A stretch of 50,590 nucleotides of DNA from Candidatus Yanofskybacteria bacterium RIFCSPLOWO2_01_FULL_42_49 (GTDB lineage Bacteria; Patescibacteriota; Minisyncoccia; 2-02-FULL-40-12; GWA2-44-9), in NCBI GenBank assembly GCA_001795615.1, contig MGKI01000012.1:1-50590 (forward strand), written 5' to 3'. The position numbers and the translations under genes are program-made. The notes under the pieces were generated by a model. The model was not told the origin of the DNA, searched no databases, and saw only the letters and a list, made by a program, of their open reading frames with translations. This document shows, piece after piece, positions 1 to 8,775 of the stretch. Position 1 is the stretch's first letter, and each line of letters starts with the position of its first letter.

Positions 1-471
1 TATTTCATTTCTCTCACTTTTTGAAAGATGTGAGAATTTTTTTTAATTTTTTCATTTCTAAATTCTACAAGTGATCGGATTCAAATGCGAATTTAGGTTT
101 TGCCCAACTCCTTTACTGTGAGGTTCACATGGCGAAGGCAGATCTAAAGCAGGTGGCGTAACCGATGAGTCGGTGGCGCCACTCCTGTTTCGTCAGAGGA
201 GGGTACAGTCCTGTATCCTCCAGAGGCCCGCCTTTGCGAGCTGAAGCCCGCTTCGGCGAGGCAAAAGCCCGCGCATCGTTAAGCGCAGGGCTTACTGGCG
301 ACCACCGCCGCGGGATAAACGAAAACTCCCGCGGTTCCAACCAACCTGTACATGCGCTGAAAAAGAAAGGAGTAGCAAGGGCTTGAAAAATGAAGCGGAG
401 GAACTCCGCTAACACAAATTCCCCAGTTTTTGCTAGTTTTGTCTGATACAAAACTAGCATCTCTTTCCGCG

Positions 472-610
472 ACCCCGCACTTAACAAGGATAAGTTTTGC
501 AGCCGCAAAGAAGTAAAACTTTGAAGTTAGTTCGCAACTCATATTGCGAGATGACTTCTTGGTTGTCCTTCAAAACGACTGCTTTGCAAATTCTTGTTAA
601 GTGACGGGGT
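472..610. repeat. Hairpin element with ~17-bp terminal inverted repeats (ACCCCG(T)CACTTAACAAG)
   Basis: accccgcacttaacaag (472-488) is the reverse complement, with one indel, of cttgttaagtgacggggt (593-610); further imperfect internal complementarity. Confidence 0.6.
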
Positions 611-622
611 TGCAGGAAGGGA

Positions 623-651
623 TTGACAAATTATAGGCGTAAGCGTATAAT
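623..651 (+). promoter_or_regulatory. Consensus-like sigma70 promoter
   Basis: TTGACA (623-628), 17-bp spacer, TATAAT (646-651). Confidence 0.8.
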
Positions 652-657
652 ACAATT

Positions 658-1407
658 CTTAAGTACCTTTTAATCAGTTCGGGCTCTTCACCCTCACACT
701 TAGTTAGCGATTGCCTAACGGCATCGCAGATATTCGCTAACTAAGTGTGAGGGCAAGACGGGCTCGAAATAAGCCAACTAATGCGTGGTATCTAGGCATT
801 CAAGTAAGATATTTACGGCCGTAAAGATAGTAGGAATTTCTCTCTCATTCTAGAAATAGTAGAAATGTCCGTTAAGCGTTGTTGGTTTATTTCGGGCCCC
901 CACCTCAAGTTATTATGAGGGGTCCAAAAAGATGGTTGGAGTCGTGGCAGTTAATACGGCGGGGTTTGGGTGTCGGAACTACTTATAAAACCCCCGCCTG
1001 TTTTTTGCGACTCCAGCCAAAAAGAAGGTCACGCCAGCCACAATTAGAAGGTGGTCAATAGGTCCGGAGGTCCGACGCGCGGAGTGCGTGTTGGGGCGAT
1101 CTCATTAAAACTGGGGACCGAATGGCGTGACCGACATATGGCCGAAACCGCGCGAGACGAAGGGAAACCCCTGGAACCTAAAAATTCCAGATCGTCTGGC
1201 GGTTTCGGCAACGAAATGACTGTGGCGTAGATCCGCCGCCGGCGAGCCGGGGCCCTGTGCTAAAGCATGGGGTGGAGAAGGGGTGAAAGAGACCCGAGAA
1301 TCTGTGCCACAGTCCTCTCACTCGCTCTATGCGAGATGAGTCCGTCGGCATTGGTAACCCGACGGGGAGACAAACTACCAGCTCAGCGCAACCCGCTGGG
1401 CTTTTTT
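658..1407 (+). ncRNA. Large structured non-coding RNA, class not recognised
   Basis: Starts just downstream of a consensus promoter and ends at a GC hairpin plus T-run (1381-1407). Helices: 691-710/734-753 (20 bp perfect), 760-778/881-899 (19 bp, 2 wobbles), 934-944/1008-1018, 1027-1036/1123-1132, 1141-1151/1199-1209 (11 bp perfect), 1218-1226/1306-1314. No credible long ORF. Confidence 0.75.
1381..1407 (+). terminator. Intrinsic terminator of the large RNA
   Basis: gctcagcgcaacccgctgggc followed by tttttt. Confidence 0.8.
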
Positions 1408-1478
1408 GTTTTTGCCGTAGTCGTGTGTTCGCTCAAAGCCACCCCCATTTTAATCACGGATTCCTCACAGAACGCTAG

Positions 1479-1689
1479 CAACACCTACCGCAATTTTAAT
1501 CACGGTTCCTCGCCTTCAAAAACTTACTCAAGATAGAGTAGGTTTTATTATCTAAAATCACAGGTGACCCTCTCTTGCCTCCTCACTATCGTTCGGCGTT
1601 CGACCTATGATTTTAGATAAAACCTGCTCCACTCTCATAAGTTTTCTCGGCTCGTCAAGTGATAAAATTGCGGCAGGTATTGCTCGCTT
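1479..1689. repeat. Repeat family A, copy 1 (palindromic MITE-like element)
   Basis: About 210 bp closely matching 6982-7191; TIR ..cgcaattttaatcac / gtgataaaattgcg..; inner arms ttttattatctaaaatcacaggt / acctatgattttagataaaa. Confidence 0.85.
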
Positions 1690-1741
1690 TCGAATAACTT
1701 AAGAGAGACGATCTCCTTGGTGTCTGACAGAGTTTTATCAA

Positions 1742-1923
1742 ACCAATAATAAGTGAGGTCTTGTGTCATCCGAGACAATTGAGACCCCGAGGGAGCCGGA
1801 TGATATAATATCTGGCCGATAGGCCAATCATCCGGCGACCGGAGGGGCGAATTTAGCTGAGGTAGGATAACTCTAGGATGAGTTATCCTACCGGAAGCGT
1901 GTCGAGGATGATACAAGGCCGAG
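1742..1923 (+). repeat. Repeat family B, copy 1 (multi-hairpin palindromic element)
   Basis: Closely matches the reverse complement of 26161-26362; TIR gaggtcttgtgtcatc / gatgatacaaggccgag with internal hairpins gccggatgat..atcatccggc and ggtaggataactc..gagttatcctacc. Confidence 0.85.
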
Positions 1924-1985
1924 CATTAGAGGCGTATCTGAAAAGAATCGCCTTGAAGCGAGGGTTAATATAGTAGAGACCAAAA

Positions 1986-3812
1986 CTAAGGAGTGATTTT
2001 CCAAACAAATATAGAATTGCCGATGACAGCTATGGGTTTATGGGCGTCGAGCCAGGCGTAACTGGTTTCTGGTTTTTCCCGCGAACCCATGAAAAATGAA
2101 GCTGATACGGCGATGTAGCCGCCGTTGGGGTTTTTTGCCAAGAAGTCGCGAGCGTCCTTATATGTTCCTGCATTTATCCAAACGAGTTTCTCTTTTAAAT
2201 AATAACCTTGATCAGCCCAGCCGAAGTAATCAAAATGAATTTTATCTACATTTCCGCCAGCTGGCGGATTCTTAACCCACATCGCGAGCCGTTTTAAATC
2301 CTGCCCCCAATCCAAATTAGAGTCGACGACATATTGATGTCCGCCCGACGGTCCGCCGGCGAGTTGGTTGAAGTAGGTCAGATAATAGGGATACACTCGG
2401 ATGTTTTCTACGATATACCAACCCAACAAAGCAAAAATTAAAATCGTCCCGATTTTAATTTTTGCTTTGTAATCTCTAATCTCTACAGAGATTCCCGGCT
2501 TCGCACGGGAACCTTTTCCGAGCAATCTCGAATCTCTAATAATCTTTGAAAGTTGCCCCGCTAACATTATAAATACAAATCCATATGTCGGGAGCAAATG
2601 TCTCACCCCGATATTAAGATTGGCTCTTATGCTCAGATACCAATATATTGCTATCCATAATAACATCGAAAACTCAACAAAGTAAGTTTTTACCCACTCT
2701 TTAATTTTTAGAAATTTAAAATTAGAAATTAGAAATTGCGTTTTGGTTGTTAAATATACGAATACAATTATCGTTAACAACCAAAACGCGAGGGGTTCTT
2801 TAATCGCGTACACAACCGGGAAATAATTTTTCCAGGCATAATTCCTCACCTCACCGAGAAAGAAAGTAGTGTTGCCGCCGATGGCTCTCTGGTTAACCAT
2901 AAGAAGTCCGGTGGCATAGTAAGCGAGCGGTCTTATCACCGGTTTATCCGACGCCCAAATGACAGGATCAGCGATAAGGCGATTGCCGTATGACCCTAAA
3001 TTATATGCGCTGTCTGATTTCTGTTTTGCCAGCGGATAATTCATGGTATGGAGAGCGTAAACCGGCCAGACAACCAGAATAATTCCCATAGCCATTAGTA
3101 CAAGGGAGCGGACAAACAAAACCGCGGACGACTTGAAAGAAAAAGAATTAGCAAAGAGCCAAGCAATAACCATCAAAATAAACAGAGGTGCAAGCAATAC
3201 TACGGAAAATTTGGTCAATTGAGCAATTCCAAAAGCAATCGCTGCGAGCCAAAATGTTTTTCGGGATGGCTTTTGTAAATATTTGATAAAAAAGTAGGTG
3301 CCAAGAAGTACCCCGAATAATGCCGGCATATCGGTGGTGACAAACCTTGAATGGGCCAGTACCGTAGGCGAGAACGAGAAAAGAATGGTTGCGATAAGAG
3401 CCGCGGCTTTTCCATATCTTTCATTCGCAAATCTGTAAATCAACACAGCCGATAAAACAAAAAACAGGAGCATTGCTGATTTAGCCGTTCGAGCAAGTAG
3501 GTCAACATTATTTGAGGGATTGTAAATAAGCGTTCGTCCGAAATTCCACTGGCCATTAATATCGCTAAGCCAGTATTGGGTAGAAAAAGCCGATTGATTG
3601 ACTGGTAGTAATGATAGAACCAATCCTGCAAGATCTTTGGCCAAAGGCGGATGTTCGGGATTTAACCGATAGTCGCCTTTGGTGATATATGAATATCCGG
3701 CTCCGACATGTGGGATTTCATCTACAATAAAAGAATCATCCCACAGGCTGGTGATCGACAAAGCCAACGCCACCAAAACGACAAGCACGGCGATGTTAGA
3801 TATCTTTGCCAT
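1986..3812 (-). CDS. Multi-TM glycosyltransferase, PMT/ArnT (GT39)-like
   Basis: 608 aa; N-terminal DE/NPEHPPLAK motif after the first TM and multiple TM segments. Confidence 0.7.
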   Translation of the reverse strand: MAKISNIAVLVVLVALALSITSLWDDSFIVDEIPHVGAGYSYITKGDYRLNPEHPPLAKDLAGLVLSLLPVNQSAFSTQYWLSDINGQWNFGRTLIYNPSNNVDLLARTAKSAMLLFFVLSAVLIYRFANERYGKAAALIATILFSFSPTVLAHSRFVTTDMPALFGVLLGTYFFIKYLQKPSRKTFWLAAIAFGIAQLTKFSVVLLAPLFILMVIAWLFANSFSFKSSAVLFVRSLVLMAMGIILVVWPVYALHTMNYPLAKQKSDSAYNLGSYGNRLIADPVIWASDKPVIRPLAYYATGLLMVNQRAIGGNTTFFLGEVRNYAWKNYFPVVYAIKEPLAFWLLTIIVFVYLTTKTQFLISNFKFLKIKEWVKTYFVEFSMLLWIAIYWYLSIRANLNIGVRHLLPTYGFVFIMLAGQLSKIIRDSRLLGKGSRAKPGISVEIRDYKAKIKIGTILIFALLGWYIVENIRVYPYYLTYFNQLAGGPSGGHQYVVDSNLDWGQDLKRLAMWVKNPPAGGNVDKIHFDYFGWADQGYYLKEKLVWINAGTYKDARDFLAKNPNGGYIAVSASFFMGSREKPETSYAWLDAHKPIAVIGNSIFVWKITP

Positions 3813-3814
3813 GA

Positions 3815-4921
3815 CTAAAAAACTTCAAGTAATGCTATTGATACCATAAGCGCAATTAACGCCAAGAACGGTCCGGCATTAAGTCCCATCCAGTGTTTGT
3901 GCTGGTGAGGATAAACCCCCACACTCATACTATGAGTGTGGGGGTAAACCAAATGCTCCCATTTATTTAGTTTCTCCATTACCCACCAGAGGCCTTTAGC
4001 CGATAATAATATTATCGGCGGCAATATTACGCTAAGGCCAAGAACTCCTGCTTGCGCAGATGGGTCTGCTGGTAACAGCACTGGTACAAGCATTACAAAC
4101 AGCCACGAGAAAACAACCGTATGGGCGACGGAAAAATGGCCGTGTTTTCTCTTTAACCAGTGGATGATTTCCTTGATGAAACCTATCGCGAAAAATATGC
4201 TTATCGGCCAGGAAACAAGATTAGAACCGCTAGGCTCTATAAACACGATCTTATCTATCAGCCATCCCAAGTTTCTGTACAATTGCGTGAACGGTTCAGC
4301 GCTTGAGAAAACGGAATTATCCGCGGACAAAATAAAACCGGGATTTTGCCAGACATAAAAACCCACAGGCAGAACGACTGCCATAGCCGTAAGGACCAGC
4401 AACGAAAAACCGCCCAAAATTTGTCCCTTGGTCTCGCTATATTTAGATAAAGAAAAATCTTTTTTGATGTAATCCCAATAGTTCAAAAATAGGAGCAATA
4501 CTGCTAGCGGCGCGACAAGAAAACTCTTGCCGGCGTACAACCCTGCTCCGCCAAACAAACCGGCCATAAAAAAATCAAAAACATGGCCGTATTTTAGCCC
4601 GTGCCATATGAAGTAAAAAGCATATATCAGAGCGAAAGAAGCGAGGGTCTCTTTGGCGCCGGATTTAGACATAAAAATATGCCACGAAGATACGGCAAGC
4701 AGAAAAGAAGATATCATTGCTAAATTCTCGTCAAATAATTCCTTGACCAAAAAATAAAGGCCAATGACGGACAATATTCCCGCTGAAACGGAAAGTATGA
4801 TGGAAGCTTTTTGTTCAAGCGGTAAACCCGGGCCCCAATTTAAGCCGTACAATCTTACAAAAACGGCGACAGCCGTTATCAGCGCCAGGATCCAATAATT
4901 GTTTTTTCCCGATGTGGCCAT
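3815..4921 (-). CDS. Multi-TM membrane protein, glycosyltransferase-like
   Basis: 368 aa polytopic protein directly upstream of the GT39-like gene. Confidence 0.6.
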   Translation of the reverse strand: MATSGKNNYWILALITAVAVFVRLYGLNWGPGLPLEQKASIILSVSAGILSVIGLYFLVKELFDENLAMISSFLLAVSSWHIFMSKSGAKETLASFALIYAFYFIWHGLKYGHVFDFFMAGLFGGAGLYAGKSFLVAPLAVLLLFLNYWDYIKKDFSLSKYSETKGQILGGFSLLVLTAMAVVLPVGFYVWQNPGFILSADNSVFSSAEPFTQLYRNLGWLIDKIVFIEPSGSNLVSWPISIFFAIGFIKEIIHWLKRKHGHFSVAHTVVFSWLFVMLVPVLLPADPSAQAGVLGLSVILPPIILLSAKGLWWVMEKLNKWEHLVYPHTHSMSVGVYPHQHKHWMGLNAGPFLALIALMVSIALLEVF

Positions 4922-4999
4922 TTAAACTATTCTAACAGAAATTAATATTTTGCTTGTCCACACCGGCTATTTACATTAGTTTCGTAATTTTTTATATTT

Positions 5000-6652
5000 G
5001 TGTCGATGGTAGAGAAATTAACTCAAATTCAACAGGAACAAGTTGGGACTCCCGAAAAAAGCGCGGAGGAGTTGTGTTTGGAAACTCTTAAATTAAAACG
5101 AGATCTTTTATCATCTCATTATGCGTTAAATTCTTTGAGGAGAGCGCTAGACAAGCGTGTGAAACAAATGACAGACGAGGAATTTAAAAGCGATCTGGAA
5201 GTTTCTAACTACAAAAAAGTGGCTGATGAATACAACAGGAGAAGAAGGATTTTTCTGGAATCTTTTGACAGCTTATCCGAAGCCGACAGAGAAAAAATAA
5301 CCGAACTGACCAGCTTAACTAAAATTGAGATTGAGTTATCGTCTAGGAAATCTGCGGTTGTTGAGCCAGAAGTTAAACCAGAAAAAGAAATCTCTGAACA
5401 GCAAGTTGTTGAAAAACCGGAAAGAGAAATTACTCTTGAAGAAGCCGAAAGGATGTTGAAATATTCTAAAGACACTGGCAGGGTTCTAGAGCTTGCTTAT
5501 TGGGAGTCAAAAAGGGCTGAACTTTTAGAACGCCAAGATGCAGAAGCAAATCCAGACAGGACTGCGCCAAAAGGATTTACGCAGAGAGTTAGGGATTCTT
5601 ATGATAGCAGGATGTCTCCGTTAGGACTAAGGAAAGAAGCGATGGAGGCGTTGTCATCTGATCAGCCGGAGACGGGAGATGTCTCCCTGGAAACCAAGGA
5701 CTCGCGGCAATGGACCGTCAAGGGCTGGCTTGCCGAAAGAGGCAAAGGTATTTTAAGCGCTGGAATTTGGGAAGTTCGCCAGGCATGGCGGTTCCAAAAA
5801 GGCACCAAGCTTGCCGCTGATGATCTGGAAGCATTATCAGCCGGAATAAATATTGAGAACGCCGACGAAGCTCAAGAAAAAGCCAACGAGATTTTAAGGA
5901 TAATGAGGGAAAACAATATTACCACCGTAACGGCTCCGGAATTTGTCGGCATTGCCAAGAATGTTACTTATGAAAAGGCGGCCGAAAACAATGACAGGAT
6001 AGAGTACATTATTAAAAACGCTATTGATACCTTTAAGGAGAGAGTGGCTAAATATCGCGGGCAAGCCACGGCTGAAACCGTTTTGACGCCAGAAAATATT
6101 AAAGAAGTGGAAAATGACTTAAGGATGCAGTTAAATAAGTTCAGAGACGGAGCGACCATGGAAGATGTCAAGAACTTTGCCAAAGTAATGCGCGATAACA
6201 TGGATAAGCGCTGGTGGCTAAGGTATGTTTACGCTCCGCTTGAAGCTTCTTTGCTTGGCTATTTGGGATATACATATCTGCCTTGGTCCAGATGGTTTGG
6301 CGGCGGTGATTTAGTTCCCGGCGGAGAAGATATCGCCTTATCGCCTGAAGAAACCGGGCAGAGATACATGGATCACAATATGTGGGAAGAATCGAGAGAA
6401 CACCTTAAGGAAATAGGAGTTGAAAATCCAACCAATGAAGACATTCAGGCGGTGGATAGCGCCGCTGCTCAGGAAAATAATATTCATGTTGTAAATCCCG
6501 ACACAAATCAAACTTTGTGGCCGGAGACAGCAGGAGGTCAGACCAAAGATATAAGTATGGTGAAGGGGCTTATTAAATGGGGGGCGGCGCACAAAGCAGC
6601 GCTTGCGATAAAGGCCGCAAGACTGGGAGTTAAAGTCGCGACTGGATTTTAA
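5000..6652 (+). CDS. Hypothetical protein, charged/coiled-coil rich
   Basis: 550-aa ORF, GTG start. Confidence 0.65.
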   Translation: MSMVEKLTQIQQEQVGTPEKSAEELCLETLKLKRDLLSSHYALNSLRRALDKRVKQMTDEEFKSDLEVSNYKKVADEYNRRRRIFLESFDSLSEADREKITELTSLTKIEIELSSRKSAVVEPEVKPEKEISEQQVVEKPEREITLEEAERMLKYSKDTGRVLELAYWESKRAELLERQDAEANPDRTAPKGFTQRVRDSYDSRMSPLGLRKEAMEALSSDQPETGDVSLETKDSRQWTVKGWLAERGKGILSAGIWEVRQAWRFQKGTKLAADDLEALSAGINIENADEAQEKANEILRIMRENNITTVTAPEFVGIAKNVTYEKAAENNDRIEYIIKNAIDTFKERVAKYRGQATAETVLTPENIKEVENDLRMQLNKFRDGATMEDVKNFAKVMRDNMDKRWWLRYVYAPLEASLLGYLGYTYLPWSRWFGGGDLVPGGEDIALSPEETGQRYMDHNMWEESREHLKEIGVENPTNEDIQAVDSAAAQENNIHVVNPDTNQTLWPETAGGQTKDISMVKGLIKWGAAHKAALAIKAARLGVKVATGF

Positions 6653-6675
6653 CCGATAACTGAATTTAAAACTTT

Positions 6676-6975
6676 ATGGACGAATTAAACCAAGGACAAC
6701 AACAAGTTGCTGATAGAATCGGAGAACTACTTGCTGAATCACCGCTTGATGAAGATATCAAGCAAGTTTTATTGGACGGAATAGAACGGCTTCCGGAGCA
6801 CTTGTTATTTAAGTTACTGGATGTTTTGGAAAACGAAAGAGAACAGCTTGAAGCGGTTGCTTTTGAAGTACAGTTATTTTTGAAAGAACAAAAAAACAAC
6901 TGGGAAAAAACAGCTCAGGATCAGCAAAAAGCGGCAGATACGATAATTGATGCTTGGGTTGAGAAATTGAAATAG
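6676..6975 (+). CDS. Hypothetical small acidic protein
   Basis: 99-aa ORF closely following the 550-aa ORF. Confidence 0.6.
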   Translation: MDELNQGQQQVADRIGELLAESPLDEDIKQVLLDGIERLPEHLLFKLLDVLENEREQLEAVAFEVQLFLKEQKNNWEKTAQDQQKAADTIIDAWVEKLK

Positions 6976-6981
6976 TGCTTA

Positions 6982-7191
6982 CAACACCTGTCGCAATTTT
7001 AATCACGGTTCCTCGCCTTCAAAAACTTACTCAAGATAGGGCCGGTTTTATAATCTAAAATCACAGGTAACCCTCACTTGCCTCCTCGTTTCACTCGGCG
7101 TTCGACCTATGATTTTAGATAAAACCTGTTCCACTTTCATAAGTTTTCTCGGCTCGTCAAGTGATAAAATTGCGACAGGTATTGCTCGCTT
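6982..7191. repeat. Repeat family A, copy 2
   Basis: Direct-orientation match to 1479-1689; TIR acctgtcgcaattttaatcac / gtgataaaattgcgacaggt. Confidence 0.85.
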
Positions 7192-7290
7192 GGGCGGTAT
7201 AAAAATATAAAATAAGGAGCTAGGGTGAGATGCTTATATCGGCTTAAAGGGCCGTTTTTGTGCCTATTTTATAGTGAGCTTGTCGAACTA

Positions 7291-7320
7291 TTGACAAACA
7301 TATGCCAGATATGATATAAT
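7291..7320 (+). promoter_or_regulatory. Consensus-like promoter for the lipoprotein cassette
   Basis: TTGACA (7291-7296), 18-bp spacer, TATAAT (7315-7320). Confidence 0.75.
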
Positions 7321-7388
7321 TAAAGTATACAGTTGAGGACAGATCTTTTCTTACTCCGGTAGCCAATCCGGAGTGTCAGGAGGAAGCA

Positions 7389-7889
7389 ATGAGAAACGTA
7401 TTCTTCGCCGTCGTCACCGTCGTCGCTCTCGCTCTCGGGTTTCTCGGAATCGCCGGGTGCGAGCTGTTCGGCAATCGTGCCAGCACCACGCCGGCATCGG
7501 TGGTCAGCGATGTTTCGTATGGTGTCGCATCTCCGGCGCGTACGGAGCTATGCGTCGACAACGGTGCCACGATGCGGAATTGGATCTTCTCCGATCGATG
7601 GATGAAGAACCAGTTGACGCACGACACCTACACGGTTGACGACGGTCGGACCTACAATGCGTTCCGGATCCTCACCGACGACTCGACCCTTCCGCCACAT
7701 CATGTGCGATTCCGGAAGGTGGTCGTGAACGTCGGCGACGGGCCGACGCTCGAAGGCCACTCCTACTTGAGGACACTCATCAATGGTAATCCCGCGACCA
7801 TTTTGAGAGAGATTCTTGTGGTGGAGTTCAACGGCCGACTCGAGCGTCAGCGCCGGCCCCTGCCGCCCTGCGGAACACCACGCAGCTAG
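7389..7889 (+). CDS. Putative lipoprotein in a GC-rich foreign-looking cassette
   Basis: aggagg RBS just upstream; N-terminus MRNVFFAVVTVVALALGFLGIAGCELF has a signal peptide and lipobox-like LGIAGC; promoter upstream, strong terminator downstream. Confidence 0.65.
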   Translation: MRNVFFAVVTVVALALGFLGIAGCELFGNRASTTPASVVSDVSYGVASPARTELCVDNGATMRNWIFSDRWMKNQLTHDTYTVDDGRTYNAFRILTDDSTLPPHHVRFRKVVVNVGDGPTLEGHSYLRTLINGNPATILREILVVEFNGRLERQRRPLPPCGTPRS

Positions 7890-7967
7890 CGCCCGCCACC
7901 GTCACGGCAAGTCCGGACGGCCTGCGCGCGCGACAGAGTTCCCCAGGAGTGGGCGATGCCCCACTCC

Positions 7968-8034
7968 GAGAACCGCCCCGAGGGACGGAGAACCAGACAT
8001 CTTGGTTCCCGTCTTCTCGGAGGCGGTTTTTTAA
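7968..8034 (+). terminator. Large intrinsic terminator of the cassette
   Basis: gagaaccgccccgagggacggagaacca..tggttcccgtcttctcggaggcggtttttt. Confidence 0.8.
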
Positions 8035-8064
8035 TTTGCTCTCTTCTTTTTACTGATCTTTCTT

Positions 8065-8106
8065 AAACCGCCATATAACTAGCAATTGCTAGTTATATGG
8101 CGGTTT
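8065..8106. repeat. Perfect 42-bp spacerless palindrome
   Basis: aaaccgccatataactagcaa|ttgctagttatatggcggttt; 21-bp perfect arms. Confidence 0.85.
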
Positions 8107-8191
8107 TGATGTTTTGGTGTGTTTAGTGTTTTATGTTTGGTAAATGGGATTTGTTGATTAAAAATATTTGTTTTAGTGGTATAATTAACCT

Positions 8192-8629
8192 ATGCCAGAA
8201 TCAGGTGTTACCATTGAACAAGAAATAGCCCAACTTGAACAACAGATTGCCGAGAAAAGGCTCCGCCAGCTGGCGGATTTGGGCGTCCCACTGCCGGAAT
8301 TGCCTTCCGTTGAGACGCAGGAACCATCAACCGAAAAAGAGGCCCTTCACAAAATTATCGGCGAAAAGATTCAACAGCAAGCACCCCAATATCAGCCTGC
8401 GCCAGTCAAACCGCAACAGGACGACAGCGCTTTAAGCTATGTTTTGCCGGAGTTGAAAGATAAAGTTCAGGAACTCGTTAACTTGGTTTTTAACAAAAGT
8501 TTAGAGGACGGTATAAAAGAAGTGGCTAAGACCAATAATGCCGCGCTGATTGATGCGTTCCATGATGTCTTGGTGGATGAATTATATAATGTTTTGGTGG
8601 AAAGGAAAAAGCTAGAAAAATTAACCTAA
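8192..8629 (+). CDS. Hypothetical protein
   Basis: 145-aa ORF upstream of the VirD4-like gene; contains the TCCGCCAGCTGGCGGA palindrome at 8262-8277. Confidence 0.6.
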   Translation: MPESGVTIEQEIAQLEQQIAEKRLRQLADLGVPLPELPSVETQEPSTEKEALHKIIGEKIQQQAPQYQPAPVKPQQDDSALSYVLPELKDKVQELVNLVFNKSLEDGIKEVAKTNNAALIDAFHDVLVDELYNVLVERKKLEKLT

Positions 8630-8775
8630 TTGTTCTAATTATTCTAATTGACCTAAACAAATCCCAATAATCTAATGACTAATGCCTAAAATTTTATTTC
8701 GTCATTTGGAAATTAGACATTGGGTATTATTTAGAATGATTAGGTTAATTAGAAATTAGAATAATTTTATTCACC

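Noticed and set aside
125-542. ORFs at 125-508, 165-386 and 279-542 as proteins
   Set aside because: Overlapping on both strands across hairpin-rich non-coding sequence with no RBS or recognisable domain.
879-1061. 60-aa ORF inside the large RNA
   Set aside because: Lies across predicted helices with no coding signature; treated as chance ORF.
658-1407. RNase P RNA, tmRNA, SRP RNA or group I/II intron
   Set aside because: Checked for conserved motifs (GAGGAAAGUC/ACAGA-type, tmRNA T-arm and tag ORF, SRP GGAAGGAAGCAGCC, intron cores) and found no convincing set; a short ggtgaaag match is likely chance.
1635-1916. 93-aa ORF on minus strand
   Set aside because: Spans repeat elements A and B; derived from repeat DNA.
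7373-8034. Alternative-frame ORFs in the GC-rich cassette (7373-7639, 7376-7627, 7548-7760, 7816-8034)
   Set aside because: GC-rich sequence creates shadow ORFs; only 7389-7889 has RBS and signal peptide.
8065-8106. Integron attC site
   Set aside because: Palindrome is perfect, without the R'/R'' core sites (GTTRRRY/RYYYAAC) or bulged bases; no integrase seen.
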